Assembly: GCF_000496075.1 (NCBI RefSeq) | Contig: NZ_AWXZ01000016.1 | Location: 1-64,000, forward strand | Reading direction: 5' to 3' | DNA from: Lutibaculum baratangense AMV1 | GTDB taxonomy: Bacteria > Pseudomonadota > Alphaproteobacteria > Rhizobiales > Tepidamorphaceae | Length of the DNA: 64,000 nt | Program-made: the position numbers and the translations under genes | Notes under the pieces: generated by a model | The model's database searches: none | Told to the model about the DNA's origin: nothing | What the model saw: only the letters and a program-made list of their open reading frames with translations | Shown here: in pieces, positions 1 to 9,051 of the stretch | Position numbering within the stretch: the stretch's first letter is position 1 | How the letters are laid out: the number at the start of each line of letters is the position of its first letter

Positions 1-8
1 AGTCTGAA

Positions 9-33
9 GGGCCGGCGGTAAAACCGCCGGCCC
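9..33 (-). terminator. Hairpin terminator after the PRC-barrel gene
   Basis: A perfect 11-bp GC-rich stem with an AAA loop lies 23 nt past the stop codon of the leftward PRC-barrel gene. Only a short T-poor tail (TTCAGACT) follows it on the minus strand, so termination strength is uncertain. Confidence 0.6.
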
Positions 34-56
34 CTCGAGTCGCTATCGTCGCAGGC

Positions 57-1520
57 TTACTGCTGCTCGATCGACGTCACCTGGACCTGCTCGTCGCTCG
101 CGAGCTCCTGGTCCGAGTTCCAGTCGTACTCGGGCATCGCCTCGATCTCCTCCTCGGTCATGCCGCGGAGCACGACCTCGTCGCCGCGCATGGAGATGCG
201 GTCGAGCGGGATCGCCACCTGATCGCGGCCGATGCCGAGGAAGCCGCCGTGGCCGATGATCACGTAGCGCTCGGCGCCCTGCGTGACGACCTGCTCGATC
301 TCGCCGAGATCCTCGCCCTGCATGTTGATCACATCGGCGCCGACCAGCGTCTCGACCCGGATCGGCTGCGCCGCACCCGTGGCGACCTCCTCACCGCTCG
401 CGCGGAGCGAGGCGTACGGATCGTCCTGGCGCGTGGCCGCCTGCTGCTGACCCTGGTTCACCTGGGTCTGCTGCGTCGTTGCCTGCTGGTCGCGCGTCCG
501 CTCCGTCTCGGCCGTGGCAGCCTGCTGCTCCGTGCCGGCCTGCCGGGTCTCGGCCTGCTGGCTGCGCTGGCGCGCCTCCTCCTGCTGGCGCTCACCGGCC
601 TGACGCGTCTCGTCCGCGCTCATCTGCTCGTAGCGGACGTTCGGCTCGCCGGACTGGGTGTATTCGAGGTTCGCGCGATCCGGCGCGTCGAACTCGACCT
701 GCGGCTCGCTGCGCTCGTAGCGCACGTTCGCCTGCTGGGCCCGCTCGATGTTCACGTCGGCCTCGCCGTCGCCGTCCTCCTGCATGCGGACGACCGGCTC
801 ACCCTGGCGGAGCTGAACCTGCGCCTGGTCCTGCTCGCCCTCGCGCAGCTGAACCTCCGGCTCCTGCATCTCGACGCGGACCTGCGGACGCGGCTGCTCG
901 ACGCTGATGCGCGGCTGCGCCTGGCTCACCTCGACCTGCGGCTGCGACGTCTCGACGTCCACTTCCGGCGAAGGCATGCGGACGATGATCTCGGGCTGCG
1001 GCTGGTCGATGCGGATCGTCGGCTCCGGCATCGAGAAGCGCACGGTCGGCTGCGCCTGGCGCACGATGATCTCGGGCTGCGGCTGCGTGACGTTCACCCG
1101 GGGATCGGGCTGGCTCACGGTCACCTCGGGCTCCGGCTGGTCGACCGTCACGCGCGGCTCCGGCGTCGTCACGATGATGTTGCCGTCGGCGTCGACCATG
1201 CGGCCCTCATCGTCGCGCTCGAAGTCCGCGGTCGCCTGCTGGAACTCGTTGCGGCACTCCTCGTCGTTGCCGCGCGCCGCGATCTCCTCGGCCTCGTCCG
1301 CGCTCAGGTCGACGCTCTCGCCATGGGTCTCGGCGAAGCGCACGAGGACGCCGCAAGGATCGTTGGCGAGCTGCTGCTCGAGCTGCGCGTTCCCGGCCTG
1401 GCCGGTCTGCGCCTGCGTGGCCTGGTTCTGGCTTTGCCCGGTCTGCGTCTGCGCGATGGCCACCGGGGCGAGCGCCGTGCTGCCGACAAGCGCCGCCGCG
1501 AAGATGGTCTTGTAGGTCAT
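57..1520 (-). CDS. Secreted PRC-barrel domain protein with proline-rich beta repeats
   Basis: The predicted protein has 487 residues and is probably exported. I chose the ATG after AGGAG because it places a clean signal peptide first (MTYKTIFAAALVGSTALA, cleavage after about residue 24); the open frame continues 16 codons upstream. After a Gln/Thr-rich stretch come about ten units of the form QPxPxVxV (residues about 118-226), an acidic Q/R-rich middle part, and a C-terminal PRC-barrel domain (about 384-460, with VGADVINMQGEDLGEI and VAIPLDRISM). PRC barrels often mediate protein or RNA contacts and occur in alphaproteobacterial envelope proteins. The repeat block is unusual, and no function can be assigned. 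It is transcribed alone, with a hairpin terminator just past its stop. Confidence 0.85.
   Translation of the reverse strand: MTYKTIFAAALVGSTALAPVAIAQTQTGQSQNQATQAQTGQAGNAQLEQQLANDPCGVLVRFAETHGESVDLSADEAEEIAARGNDEECRNEFQQATADFERDDEGRMVDADGNIIVTTPEPRVTVDQPEPEVTVSQPDPRVNVTQPQPEIIVRQAQPTVRFSMPEPTIRIDQPQPEIIVRMPSPEVDVETSQPQVEVSQAQPRISVEQPRPQVRVEMQEPEVQLREGEQDQAQVQLRQGEPVVRMQEDGDGEADVNIERAQQANVRYERSEPQVEFDAPDRANLEYTQSGEPNVRYEQMSADETRQAGERQQEEARQRSQQAETRQAGTEQQAATAETERTRDQQATTQQTQVNQGQQQAATRQDDPYASLRASGEEVATGAAQPIRVETLVGADVINMQGEDLGEIEQVVTQGAERYVIIGHGGFLGIGRDQVAIPLDRISMRGDEVVLRGMTEEEIEAMPEYDWNSDQELASDEQVQVTSIEQQ
843..1169 (-). repeat. In-frame degenerate repeats encoding QPxPxVxV units
   Basis: This internal part of the PRC-barrel gene encodes about ten copies of a roughly 10-residue unit such as QPEPEVTVS, QPDPRVNVT and QPQPEIIVR. 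Alternating Pro/Gln turns and short beta strands (IxV, VxV) suggest an extended beta stack or a flexible stalk between the signal peptide and the PRC barrel. The copies differ at nucleotide level, so they are an old, selected protein repeat and not a recent slippage tract. Confidence 0.75.
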
Positions 1521-1816
1521 GTTGCTCTCTCCTGTTGATGTTTCGTCCAGCTTCGAAGGCCCTGTCACCGGGGTGGCGAGCTGGCTTGGGGCAGGAAAGA
1601 GTTACCCCCCGACGCTGTTCCTCACTTATTTCCGATTTCGGCCACAATCCTCTTCCTGACGGCGCAGAATACAGGCTAGGCAAGGGATTTCGCGTCCTTG
1701 GTCGGATTCCTTACATTCCGCCGGCCTTCATCTTCTTGCAGACGAGGATCTTCTTGAGCTACGTGGCGTCCGCCGCCCTCCGCCCCTCGCATCGAGGCGG
1801 AGAGCCCCCGGCGGCC

Positions 1817-2011
1817 TCAGAAGTCGCTGAGGATGCCCTTCTTCTCCCAGTCGCCGTACCGCGTCGGCTCCGGACCGGACCGCCCGTTCACCTCCTTCGG
1901 ACGCTCCTCGGGCCGTTCTCGGGCCCGCCGCTCCTCGGCTTCGGCGAGCGCGCGCCGGGCGGCTTCGGCGCGCCACCGGCGCACGGCTTCGGGCTCTTTC
2001 GATTCGCTCAT
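1817..2011 (-). CDS. DUF1674 / SDHAF4-type succinate dehydrogenase assembly factor
   Basis: This is a small protein of 64 residues. Its C-terminus ends in the family signature GPEPTRYGDWEKKGILSDF, which defines DUF1674, the family of the eukaryotic assembly factor SDHAF4. In that family the protein binds flavinylated SdhA before complex II assembly. The start MSESKEPEAV was chosen because GGGAG lies about 9 nt upstream; a longer open frame gives an unlikely 31-residue extension. The N-terminal half is Arg/Ala/Glu-rich and probably helical. It is divergent from htpX, with about 90 nt between them. No sdh genes lie in the window, so a complex II role rests on family membership. Confidence 0.85.
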   Translation of the reverse strand: MSESKEPEAVRRWRAEAARRALAEAEERRARERPEERPKEVNGRSGPEPTRYGDWEKKGILSDF

Positions 2012-2102
2012 TCCGGCAACTCCCTTCGGATTCTTGTAGATGCGGGGCGCGTGCCCAACATATACGCGCGGACGAGACCGATTGGAGAGGCTCACGGACA
2101 TC

Positions 2103-3053
2103 ATGGCCGGTTACGCGAGAACCGCGATCCTGCTCGCGGGTATGACAGCGCTCTTCATGGGCGTCGGCTACCTCATCGGCGGCACGGGCGGCATGATGAT
2201 CGCCTTCGTCGTGGCGCTCGGCATGAACGCCTTCAGCTACTGGAACTCCGACAAGATCGTGCTGTCGATGCACGGCGCGCGCGAGGTCGATGCGCGCTCG
2301 GCGCCAGAACTGTATGGAATGGTGGCCGAGCTCGCCCGCAACGCGGAGCTGCCGATGCCGAAGGTCTACGTGATCGACAACCCACAGCCGAACGCCTTTG
2401 CGACCGGCCGCAACCCCGAGAACGCCGCCGTCGCGGCGACGACCGGCATCCTGCAGTCGCTGAGCTACGAGGAGCTCGCCGGCGTGATGGCCCACGAGCT
2501 CGCGCACGTGAAGCACCGCGACACGCTGATCATGACGATCACCGCGACGATCGCCGGCGCGATCTCGATGCTCGCGAACTTCGCGCTGTTCTTCGGCGGC
2601 AACCGCAACAACCCCCTCGGCCTCGTCGGCACGATCCTGATCGCGATCCTCGCGCCCATCGCGGCGATGATCGTGCAGATGGCGATCAGCCGCTCGCGCG
2701 AGTACGAGGCCGACCGCATCGGCGCCGAGATCTGCCGCAACCCGATGTGGCTCGCCTCAGCCCTCGCGAAGATCGCCGCCGGCGCCCAGCGCATCCCGAA
2801 CTGGTCGGCCGAGCGCAATCCGGCGACGGCGCACCTGTTCATCATCAATCCCCTCTCCGGCCGCGGCGCCGACAGCCTGTTCTCCACGCACCCGGCGACC
2901 GAGAGCCGCATCGCGAAGCTGCGCGAGATGGCGGCTGGCCAGCCGGGCGGCGGGACGGGCGGCTCGTGGTCGCCCCGTGACGCCGAGCCGGCGCGGCAGG
3001 GGCCCTGGGCCGGCACCGCGCAGGGTGCCACGCGACGGGGGCCCTGGGGCTGA
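2103..3053 (+). CDS. htpX: Membrane zinc metalloprotease HtpX
   Basis: HtpX is an M48-family inner-membrane protease that degrades damaged membrane proteins together with FtsH. The 316-residue product begins [13 protein letters not shown], followed by two transmembrane segments (about residues 5-50). The zinc motif HELAH is at about residues 131-135, with a third-ligand region [12 protein letters not shown] near 202. Two further hydrophobic segments lie between about 145 and 195 ([18 protein letters not shown] and [18 protein letters not shown]). The C-terminal tail is Gly/Pro/Arg-rich and extends past the usual core. The upstream in-frame extension lacks a ribosome site. Its stop codon overlaps the rsmB start (TGATG), so the two are probably co-translated. 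Confidence 0.95.
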   Translation: MAGYARTAILLAGMTALFMGVGYLIGGTGGMMIAFVVALGMNAFSYWNSDKIVLSMHGAREVDARSAPELYGMVAELARNAELPMPKVYVIDNPQPNAFATGRNPENAAVAATTGILQSLSYEELAGVMAHELAHVKHRDTLIMTITATIAGAISMLANFALFFGGNRNNPLGLVGTILIAILAPIAAMIVQMAISRSREYEADRIGAEICRNPMWLASALAKIAAGAQRIPNWSAERNPATAHLFIINPLSGRGADSLFSTHPATESRIAKLREMAAGQPGGGTGGSWSPRDAEPARQGPWAGTAQGATRRGPWG

Positions 3054-4393
3054 TGGCTGCACCTGCACCGATGACGAAGGCCGATGCCGGCAACGCCGAG
3101 CGCGGCACGGGCGAAAGCGGCCTCGCCGCGCGCCGCGCCGCGCTCCACCTCGTGCTCCAGGCGCTGAGCGACCGCGCTCCGGAGGATCCGGACGCCGTGG
3201 CGCTTCCGGCCGGCCTCGAGCCGCGCGACCGCGCCTTCGTGAAGAACCTCTCGACCCAGACGGTCCGCCGCCTCGGCCAGATCCGCGCCGCGTTGAAGCG
3301 CTTCATGGACCGCCCCCCGCACCGCGGCAGCCGGCTCGAGGCGCTGCTCGCGATCGGCGCCTGCCAGATCCTGTTCCTCGAGACGCCCGCCCACGCGGCA
3401 GTCGACTCCTCCGTCCGCCTTTCGGCCCTCAGCCGCGACACCGCGCGCTGCAAGGGCCTCATCAACGCCGTGCTGCGGCGTCTTTCGGACAATCGCGAGG
3501 CGCTGCTCTCCGAGATCGGCGAGGCCGTGAACACGCCGTCCTGGCTGCGCGAGCGCTGGGCGCGCGCCTATGGCGAGGAGACCGCCGCCGCCATCACGGC
3601 GGCCCATATGGTCGAGCCGCCGCTCGACCTGACGGTCAAGGCCGATCCCGCGTCCTGGGCGGAACGCCTCGGCGGCGCGGTGACCGCCACCGGCTCCGTG
3701 CGGCTCGCCCGGGCCGGCGACGTGACGGCGCTGCCGGGCTTCGAAGACGGCGCCTGGTGGGTGCAGGACACGGCCGCCGCCCTTCCCGCCCGCCTCCTGG
3801 GCGACGTCCGAGGCAAGCGCGTGGCGGATCTCTGCGCCGCGCCGGGCGGCAAGACGGCGCAGCTCGTGACCGCCGGCGCGCTGTTGACGGCGGTCGACCG
3901 CGAGGAGGATCGCATGGCCCGCCTGCGCGAGAACCTCGCCCGGTTGTCGCTCCAGGCCGAGACCGTCGTCGCCGACATCCTCGACTACCGGCCGGCGGAG
4001 CCCTTCGACGCCGTGCTTCTCGACGCCCCCTGCACCGCCACCGGCACGATCCGCCGCCATCCAGACGTGCCTTGGCAGCGGCGCCCGGCGGACGTGGCGC
4101 AGCTCGCCTCGCTTCAGTCTGCCCTCCTGAAGCACGCCTCCTCCCTCGTCCGTCCCGGCGGCACGATCGTCTTCGCCACCTGCTCGCTCGAGCCCGAGGA
4201 GGGCGAGGAGCAGGTCGCCGGCGCTCTGGCCCGGGGCGACGCCGAGCGGATGCCGCTCGTGCCGGGCGAGTTCGGCATCTCCGCCGACTGCCTGACGCCG
4301 CAGGGCGACCTGCGCACCCTTCCCTGCCGGTCGCCGGGCGTCGAGGGCGGCATGGACGGCTTCTTCGCCACGCGGTTGCGGCGGCTGGCCTGA
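3053..4393 (+). CDS. rsmB: 16S rRNA m5C967 methyltransferase RsmB-like
   Basis: This is a SAM-dependent rRNA (cytosine-5) methyltransferase of 446 residues. An N-terminal NusB-like RNA-binding domain (about residues 20-165) precedes the NOL1/NOP2/Sun catalytic domain. Visible motifs are the SAM loop CAAPGGKTAQL (about 260), the DAPC motif in DAPCTATGTIRRHPD (about 324) and the catalytic FATCSLEPEEGEEQV near 377. Both conserved cysteines of the Sun family are present. The start overlaps the htpX stop by one base (TGATG), which implies translational coupling. The N-terminus has some 30 extra charged residues relative to the core domain. Confidence 0.92.
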   Translation: MAAPAPMTKADAGNAERGTGESGLAARRAALHLVLQALSDRAPEDPDAVALPAGLEPRDRAFVKNLSTQTVRRLGQIRAALKRFMDRPPHRGSRLEALLAIGACQILFLETPAHAAVDSSVRLSALSRDTARCKGLINAVLRRLSDNREALLSEIGEAVNTPSWLRERWARAYGEETAAAITAAHMVEPPLDLTVKADPASWAERLGGAVTATGSVRLARAGDVTALPGFEDGAWWVQDTAAALPARLLGDVRGKRVADLCAAPGGKTAQLVTAGALLTAVDREEDRMARLRENLARLSLQAETVVADILDYRPAEPFDAVLLDAPCTATGTIRRHPDVPWQRRPADVAQLASLQSALLKHASSLVRPGGTIVFATCSLEPEEGEEQVAGALARGDAERMPLVPGEFGISADCLTPQGDLRTLPCRSPGVEGGMDGFFATRLRRLA

Positions 4394-4525
4394 CCTTCGG
4401 GACGACAAGGATCCGTTAACCATCCCGAAAGGCCGGTGGGAGGAGAACGGTGAGCCTTCCGCGTGCCGGCCATGGGCCGGCGGGCGGGGGCAGCTCTCTC
4501 GCAGGCCCGCCGCAGGTGCCAGACC

Positions 4526-5371
4526 ATGGTCATCGTCTACATCGTCTTTCTCGCGATCGTTCAGGGCGTCACCGAGTTCCTGCCGATCAGCTCCTCCGCG
4601 CATCTCATCCTGGGGCGCGACCTGATGAACGCGCTCGGCGTCGCCGAGTGGACGGCGAGCCCCGCCGACGAGCTGGCCTTCGACGTCGCGCTGCACATCG
4701 GCTCGCTCGGCGCCGTCGTCGTCTATTTCTGGCGGGATGTCGTCGACATGGCCCATGGCGCGCTCGACGGCATCCGCGGCCGCTTCGGCGAGCGCTTCCA
4801 CTTCCTGCTTCTCCTCGTCATCGCGACGATCCCGATCATGGTGGTCGGCCTCCTCGCGAAGGACCTCGTCACCGAGCTCCTGCGCTCGACCCAGATCATC
4901 GCCTGGACGACGATCCTCTTCGGCATCCTTCTCTGGGTCGCCGACCGGCAGGTCGTCACGGTGACGAGCGCGCACCGCCTCCTCGTGCGCGACGCCGTCA
5001 TCGTCGGCCTCCTGCAGTGCCTCGCCCTGATCCCCGGCGTCAGCCGCTCCGGCATCTGCATGACGACGGGGCGGGCGCTCGGCATGGACAGGCCGCTCTC
5101 GGCGCGCTTCGCGACGCTTCTCTCGCTGCCGACGATCCTCGGCGCGGGCCTGCTCGCGACGCTCGACCTCTACAGGAGCGGCGACACGAGGCTCACCGTC
5201 GAGGCGATCCTGGGCGGCCTCGTCGCCTTCGTCGCCGCCTATGTCGCGATCAAGCTGATGATGAGCTGGCTGCGCCGCGCGGACTATCTCCCCTTCGTGA
5301 TGTACCGCATCGCGCTCGGCCTCCTGCTCCTCGTCCTCATCTACGGGTTCGGCTGGCAGCCCGCCGCGTGA
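4526..5371 (+). CDS. uppP: Undecaprenyl-diphosphate phosphatase UppP/BacA
   Basis: The enzyme recycles the lipid carrier for peptidoglycan by removing one phosphate from undecaprenyl diphosphate, and it contributes to bacitracin tolerance. The 281-residue polytopic protein starts MVIVYIVFLAIVQGVTEF. It carries both family signatures: FLPISSSAHLIL near residue 20 and PGVSRSGICMTTGRALGM near 170. I chose this ATG because the 21 codons upstream in frame are basic and lack family character. A TTAACCAT element lies about 110 nt upstream in the rsmB-uppP gap, which is where its own promoter may sit. Confidence 0.95.
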   Translation: MVIVYIVFLAIVQGVTEFLPISSSAHLILGRDLMNALGVAEWTASPADELAFDVALHIGSLGAVVVYFWRDVVDMAHGALDGIRGRFGERFHFLLLLVIATIPIMVVGLLAKDLVTELLRSTQIIAWTTILFGILLWVADRQVVTVTSAHRLLVRDAVIVGLLQCLALIPGVSRSGICMTTGRALGMDRPLSARFATLLSLPTILGAGLLATLDLYRSGDTRLTVEAILGGLVAFVAAYVAIKLMMSWLRRADYLPFVMYRIALGLLLLVLIYGFGWQPAA

Positions 5372-5510
5372 GGCGAAGTCCCGGAACGGGAACGGACGAA
5401 AGCCGGGCTTCGTCCAACCGCCTGATCCGTTTACCATTCCTTTGCCCCTGCCCGGTTAAGACTCGGGAAACCAAACCGCGAATCGCGCTTCAGGGAGGGG
5501 CCGGCGGCGC

Positions 5511-7355
5511 TTGGCGATCATGGCAAGATCTGCCCTTCAGGACCGGCTCAGGCTCGGCGCGCTCGTCGCCGGCCAGGAATTTCGTGCCGTGCTCGGCACG
5601 ATCTATGCGAGCCCGTTCTATCGCTGGCGCTTCTCGGGCGGCGCGGCCGAGCGGCTCATCGTCGCGCCGCAGGACCTGCGGACGGCCGACCCCACCGTGG
5701 CCGAGGAGATCTACTCCGGCCGCTTCCCCCTCGCAGGGAGGGTGGGAGAGACGCAGGGCCGCTCCCCCTTCTCCGCCGAGCCGCCGAGCCTCGAATGGGC
5801 GCGGGAGCTGCACGGCTTCGGCTGGCTTCGTCATCTCCGCGCCGCCGACACCGAGCTCGCCCGCAGCCAGGCCCGCGCGCTCGTCTCCGACTGGATCGCC
5901 GAGTTCGGGCGCTACCACCGGATCGCGTGGGAGCCGGAGGTCGTCGCGAGACGGCTGATCGCCTGGTTCAGCCACTCTCCGCTCATCCTTTCGGGCGCCG
6001 ACCGCACGCTCTACCGCCGCTTCATGCGCTCGCTGGCGAGGCAGGCGCGCTACCTCTACCGCGCCGGCTCGGAGACGCGTGCCGGCGCACCGCGGGTCAC
6101 CGCGGCGATCGCCCTCTGCCACGCCGGCCTGTGCATGTCCGGGCGTGGGCGCCTCCTGAAGCGCGCGACGCGCTGGCTGACGGAGGAGCTCGAGGCGCAG
6201 ATCCTGCCGGACGGCGGCCATGTCAGCCGCAACCCGCGCATCCTGATCGAGCTCCTCGTCGACCTCCTGCCGCTGCGCCAGACCTTCTCGGCGCGCGACA
6301 CGCAGCCGCCGCAGGTGCTGATCTCGACGATCGACCGGATGATGCCGATGTTGCGCTTCTTCCGGCACGCCGACGGCGCCCTCGCGCAGTTCAACGGCAT
6401 GGGGGCGACCCCGGCCGACCTCCTGGCGACGCTCCTGGCCTATGACGAGGCGCTCGGCGCGCCGGTCTCCAACGCCGCCTTCTCCGGCTATCAGCGCATC
6501 CAGGCGCGCGGATCCGTCGTGATCGTCGACACGGGCAAGCCGCCCCCGCCCGTCGTCAGCGGCGAGGCGACCGCGAGCTGCCTCGCCTTCGAGTTCTCGA
6601 GCGGAGGCTGCCGGCTCATCGTCAATTGCGGCAGCCCGCTCCACGCCGAGCCCGGCTGGAAGCGTGTCGCGCGCTCCACCGCCGCCCACTCCACCGTCAC
6701 GATCAACGACACCTCGAGCGCCCGCTTCGCCTCCGGCCGCTTCCTCACGCGCCGCCTCGGCCCGCTCGTGCTCGCGGGCCCCCGCGACGTGCCCGTCGAG
6801 CGCACGGAGGACGAGGAGCAGACGGTTCGCGCGAGCCATGACGGCTATCTCGGCACCTTCGGGATCGTCCATGAACGCCGCCTCACGCTCGACGCGATGG
6901 GCTCCTCGATCGACGGCGAGGAGGTCTTCCACCAGGCCGGCCGCCGGCACCGCGGCGAGGATGCCTTCGCCGTCCGCTTCCATCTCCACCCGAACGTGCG
7001 CGCGAGCCAGACGCGCGACGGCGAGAGCATCATACTGATGACGCCGAAGGGCGACGCCTGGGAGTTCACCTCCCCCGACGTCGCACCGCGGCTGGAGGAG
7101 AGCATCTTCCTCGGCGGGTTCGACCTGCCGCGCCGCGCCGAGCAGATCGTGCTCCACGGAAGCTGCGCCGCGATGCCGAAGGTCTCGTGGCGCCTCGAGC
7201 GGGCCCATGCCTCCAAGCGCCCGCCGCGTCCGGCGCCGGCACCGGAGCTGCCGCTCGCCGAGCCCCAGACGGAAGCACCTCCCCCGCCGCCACCGCCCAC
7301 CTTCGATCGCGACGTGCCGGGCGACGTGCCCCTCGACGAGCGGAGCGAGGACTGA
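5511..7355 (+). CDS. Heparinase II/III family protein
   Basis: This 614-residue protein is related to the heparinase II/III-like polysaccharide lyases. The N-terminal half is alpha-helical and toroid-like. The C-terminal half (about residues 320-570) is the Hepar_II_III beta-sandwich region, with GWKRVARSTAAHSTVTINDT and FHLHPNV. No signal peptide is visible, so its substrate may be an intracellular or envelope glycan. The TTG start lies about 12 nt from GGGAGG; an ATG three codons later is possible but too far from that site. The C-terminus has a Pro-rich tail. The gene sits just upstream of purH, an arrangement I recall from other Rhizobiales; true heparin cleavage should not be assumed. 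Confidence 0.82.
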   Translation: MAIMARSALQDRLRLGALVAGQEFRAVLGTIYASPFYRWRFSGGAAERLIVAPQDLRTADPTVAEEIYSGRFPLAGRVGETQGRSPFSAEPPSLEWARELHGFGWLRHLRAADTELARSQARALVSDWIAEFGRYHRIAWEPEVVARRLIAWFSHSPLILSGADRTLYRRFMRSLARQARYLYRAGSETRAGAPRVTAAIALCHAGLCMSGRGRLLKRATRWLTEELEAQILPDGGHVSRNPRILIELLVDLLPLRQTFSARDTQPPQVLISTIDRMMPMLRFFRHADGALAQFNGMGATPADLLATLLAYDEALGAPVSNAAFSGYQRIQARGSVVIVDTGKPPPPVVSGEATASCLAFEFSSGGCRLIVNCGSPLHAEPGWKRVARSTAAHSTVTINDTSSARFASGRFLTRRLGPLVLAGPRDVPVERTEDEEQTVRASHDGYLGTFGIVHERRLTLDAMGSSIDGEEVFHQAGRRHRGEDAFAVRFHLHPNVRASQTRDGESIILMTPKGDAWEFTSPDVAPRLEESIFLGGFDLPRRAEQIVLHGSCAAMPKVSWRLERAHASKRPPRPAPAPELPLAEPQTEAPPPPPPPTFDRDVPGDVPLDERSED

Positions 7356-7438
7356 AGCCGTAGAGAGCCGGCAGCGTGACCGCCGCGGCGCAACATGCTA
7401 AGGCCCGCGGCATCGTCACCACAGCCGGACCGTCCCCG

Positions 7439-9031
7439 ATGACAGACCAGATCCTGCCCGTCAGGCGCGCGCTCGTTTCCGTCTCCGACAAGGCCGGGCT
7501 CGAGGCGCTCGTGGCCGCCCTCGCCGAGCAGGGCGTCGAGATCGTGTCCACCGGGGGCACCGCCAAGGCGATCGCGGCGAGCGGCGCGAAGGTGATCGAC
7601 GTCGCGGAGGTCACCGGCTTCCCGGAGATGCTCGACGGTCGCGTGAAGACGCTGAACCCGCGCATCCATGGCGGGCTCCTCGCCGACCGCTCGAAGCCCG
7701 AGCACATGGCGACGCTGGAAGAGCACGGCATCCAGCCGATCGACCTCCTTGTCTCGAACCTCTACCCCTTCGAGAAGACGATCGCGGCGGGCGCGGACTT
7801 CGCGACCGGTATCGAGAACATCGACATCGGCGGCCCCGCCATGACGCGGGCGGCGGCGAAGAACATGGATTCCGTCGCCGTCGTCGTCGATCCCGAAGAC
7901 TACGGCGAGGTGATCGACGCGCTGCGGGCGAATGGCGGCGGCCTGCCGCTCTCGCTCCGCCGGCGCCTCGGGGCGAAGGCCTTCGCCCGCACCGCCGCCT
8001 ACGACGCCGCGATCGCGGCCTGGCTCGCCCGCCAGACGGGGGAGGACGCCGCCACGACGCGGGTCTTCGTCGGCACGAGCAGCGGCTCCCTGCGCTATGG
8101 CGAGAACCCTCACCAGTTCGCCGGCTTCTACAAGGGCGGCCCCGGGCGCGAGGGTGTCGGCACGGCGCGGCAGCTCCAGGGCAAGGCGCTCTCATACAAC
8201 AACCTCCTCGACACGGATGCGGCCTTCGAGGCCGTCGCCGAGTTCCCGGCCGAGGAGAGTGCGGCGGTCGTCATCGTGAAGCACGCCAACCCTTGCGGCG
8301 TCGCGCTCGGCGACACGCTCGTCGAGGCCTATCGGGGCGCGCTGCGCACCGACCCGGTCTCCGCCTATGGCGGCATCGTCGCGACGAACCGTCCGCTCGA
8401 CGCGGAGGCGGCGCTTGCGATCACCGAGATCTTCACCGAGGTCATCATCGCGCCCGGCGCGAGCGAGGAGGCGGCGGAAATCGTCGCGGCGAAGCCGAGC
8501 CTCCGGCTCCTCGTGACGGGCGGCCTGCCGGATCCGGCGGAGCCCGGCCTCGCCGTCCGCAGCGTCGCCGGCGGGTATCTCGTGCAGTCGCGCGACAACG
8601 GCCGCATCACGGCGCAGGACCTGCAGGTCGTGACGAAGCGCGCGCCGACGGACGAGGAGCTGCGCGACCTCCTCTTCGCCTGGCGCGTCGCCAAGCACGT
8701 GAAGTCGAACGCGATCGTCTACGCGCGGGCCGGCGCCACGGCCGGCATCGGCGCGGGGCAGATGAGCCGGGTCGACTCGGCGCACATCGCCGCCCGGAAG
8801 GCCGCCGACGCCGCCGTTTCGGCCGGGCTCGACGCCGCGCTGACGAAGGGCTCGGTCGTCGCCTCGGACGCCTTCTTCCCCTTCGCCGACGGCCTCCTGA
8901 CCGCGATCGAGGCGGGCGCGACGGCCGTCATCCAGCCCGGCGGCTCGATGCGCGACGATCAGGTGATCGCAGCGGCCGACGAGCACGGCATCGCCATGGT
9001 CTTCACGGGCATGCGCCACTTCCGGCACTGA
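7439..9031 (+). CDS. purH: Bifunctional AICAR formyltransferase / IMP cyclohydrolase
   Basis: PurH catalyses the last two steps of de novo IMP synthesis. The 530-residue product has an N-terminal MGS-like IMP cyclohydrolase domain (about 1-150, with [16 protein letters not shown] and [15 protein letters not shown]). The AICAR transformylase domain follows, with the catalytic KHANPCGVA near residue 280 and the conserved [10 protein letters not shown] and [13 protein letters not shown] near the end. The ATG encoding [18 protein letters not shown] was preferred over an upstream GTG because family members begin close to this point. It follows the heparinase-like gene by about 80 nt and may share its transcript. 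Confidence 0.95.
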   Translation: MTDQILPVRRALVSVSDKAGLEALVAALAEQGVEIVSTGGTAKAIAASGAKVIDVAEVTGFPEMLDGRVKTLNPRIHGGLLADRSKPEHMATLEEHGIQPIDLLVSNLYPFEKTIAAGADFATGIENIDIGGPAMTRAAAKNMDSVAVVVDPEDYGEVIDALRANGGGLPLSLRRRLGAKAFARTAAYDAAIAAWLARQTGEDAATTRVFVGTSSGSLRYGENPHQFAGFYKGGPGREGVGTARQLQGKALSYNNLLDTDAAFEAVAEFPAEESAAVVIVKHANPCGVALGDTLVEAYRGALRTDPVSAYGGIVATNRPLDAEAALAITEIFTEVIIAPGASEEAAEIVAAKPSLRLLVTGGLPDPAEPGLAVRSVAGGYLVQSRDNGRITAQDLQVVTKRAPTDEELRDLLFAWRVAKHVKSNAIVYARAGATAGIGAGQMSRVDSAHIAARKAADAAVSAGLDAALTKGSVVASDAFFPFADGLLTAIEAGATAVIQPGGSMRDDQVIAAADEHGIAMVFTGMRHFRH

Positions 9032-9051
9032 GCGCCGAGGGGGAGCCTGCC

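Noticed and set aside
1700-1790. Possible small minus-strand gene encoding KKILVCKKMKAGGM
   Set aside because: An in-frame stop lies just upstream and there is no start codon, so only a 16-codon fragment remains.
2465-5437. 990-codon minus-strand open frame opposite htpX, rsmB and uppP
   Set aside because: It is antisense to three clear genes, is rich in Arg/Ala/Glu/Asp from GC-biased third positions, and has no domain or ribosome site.
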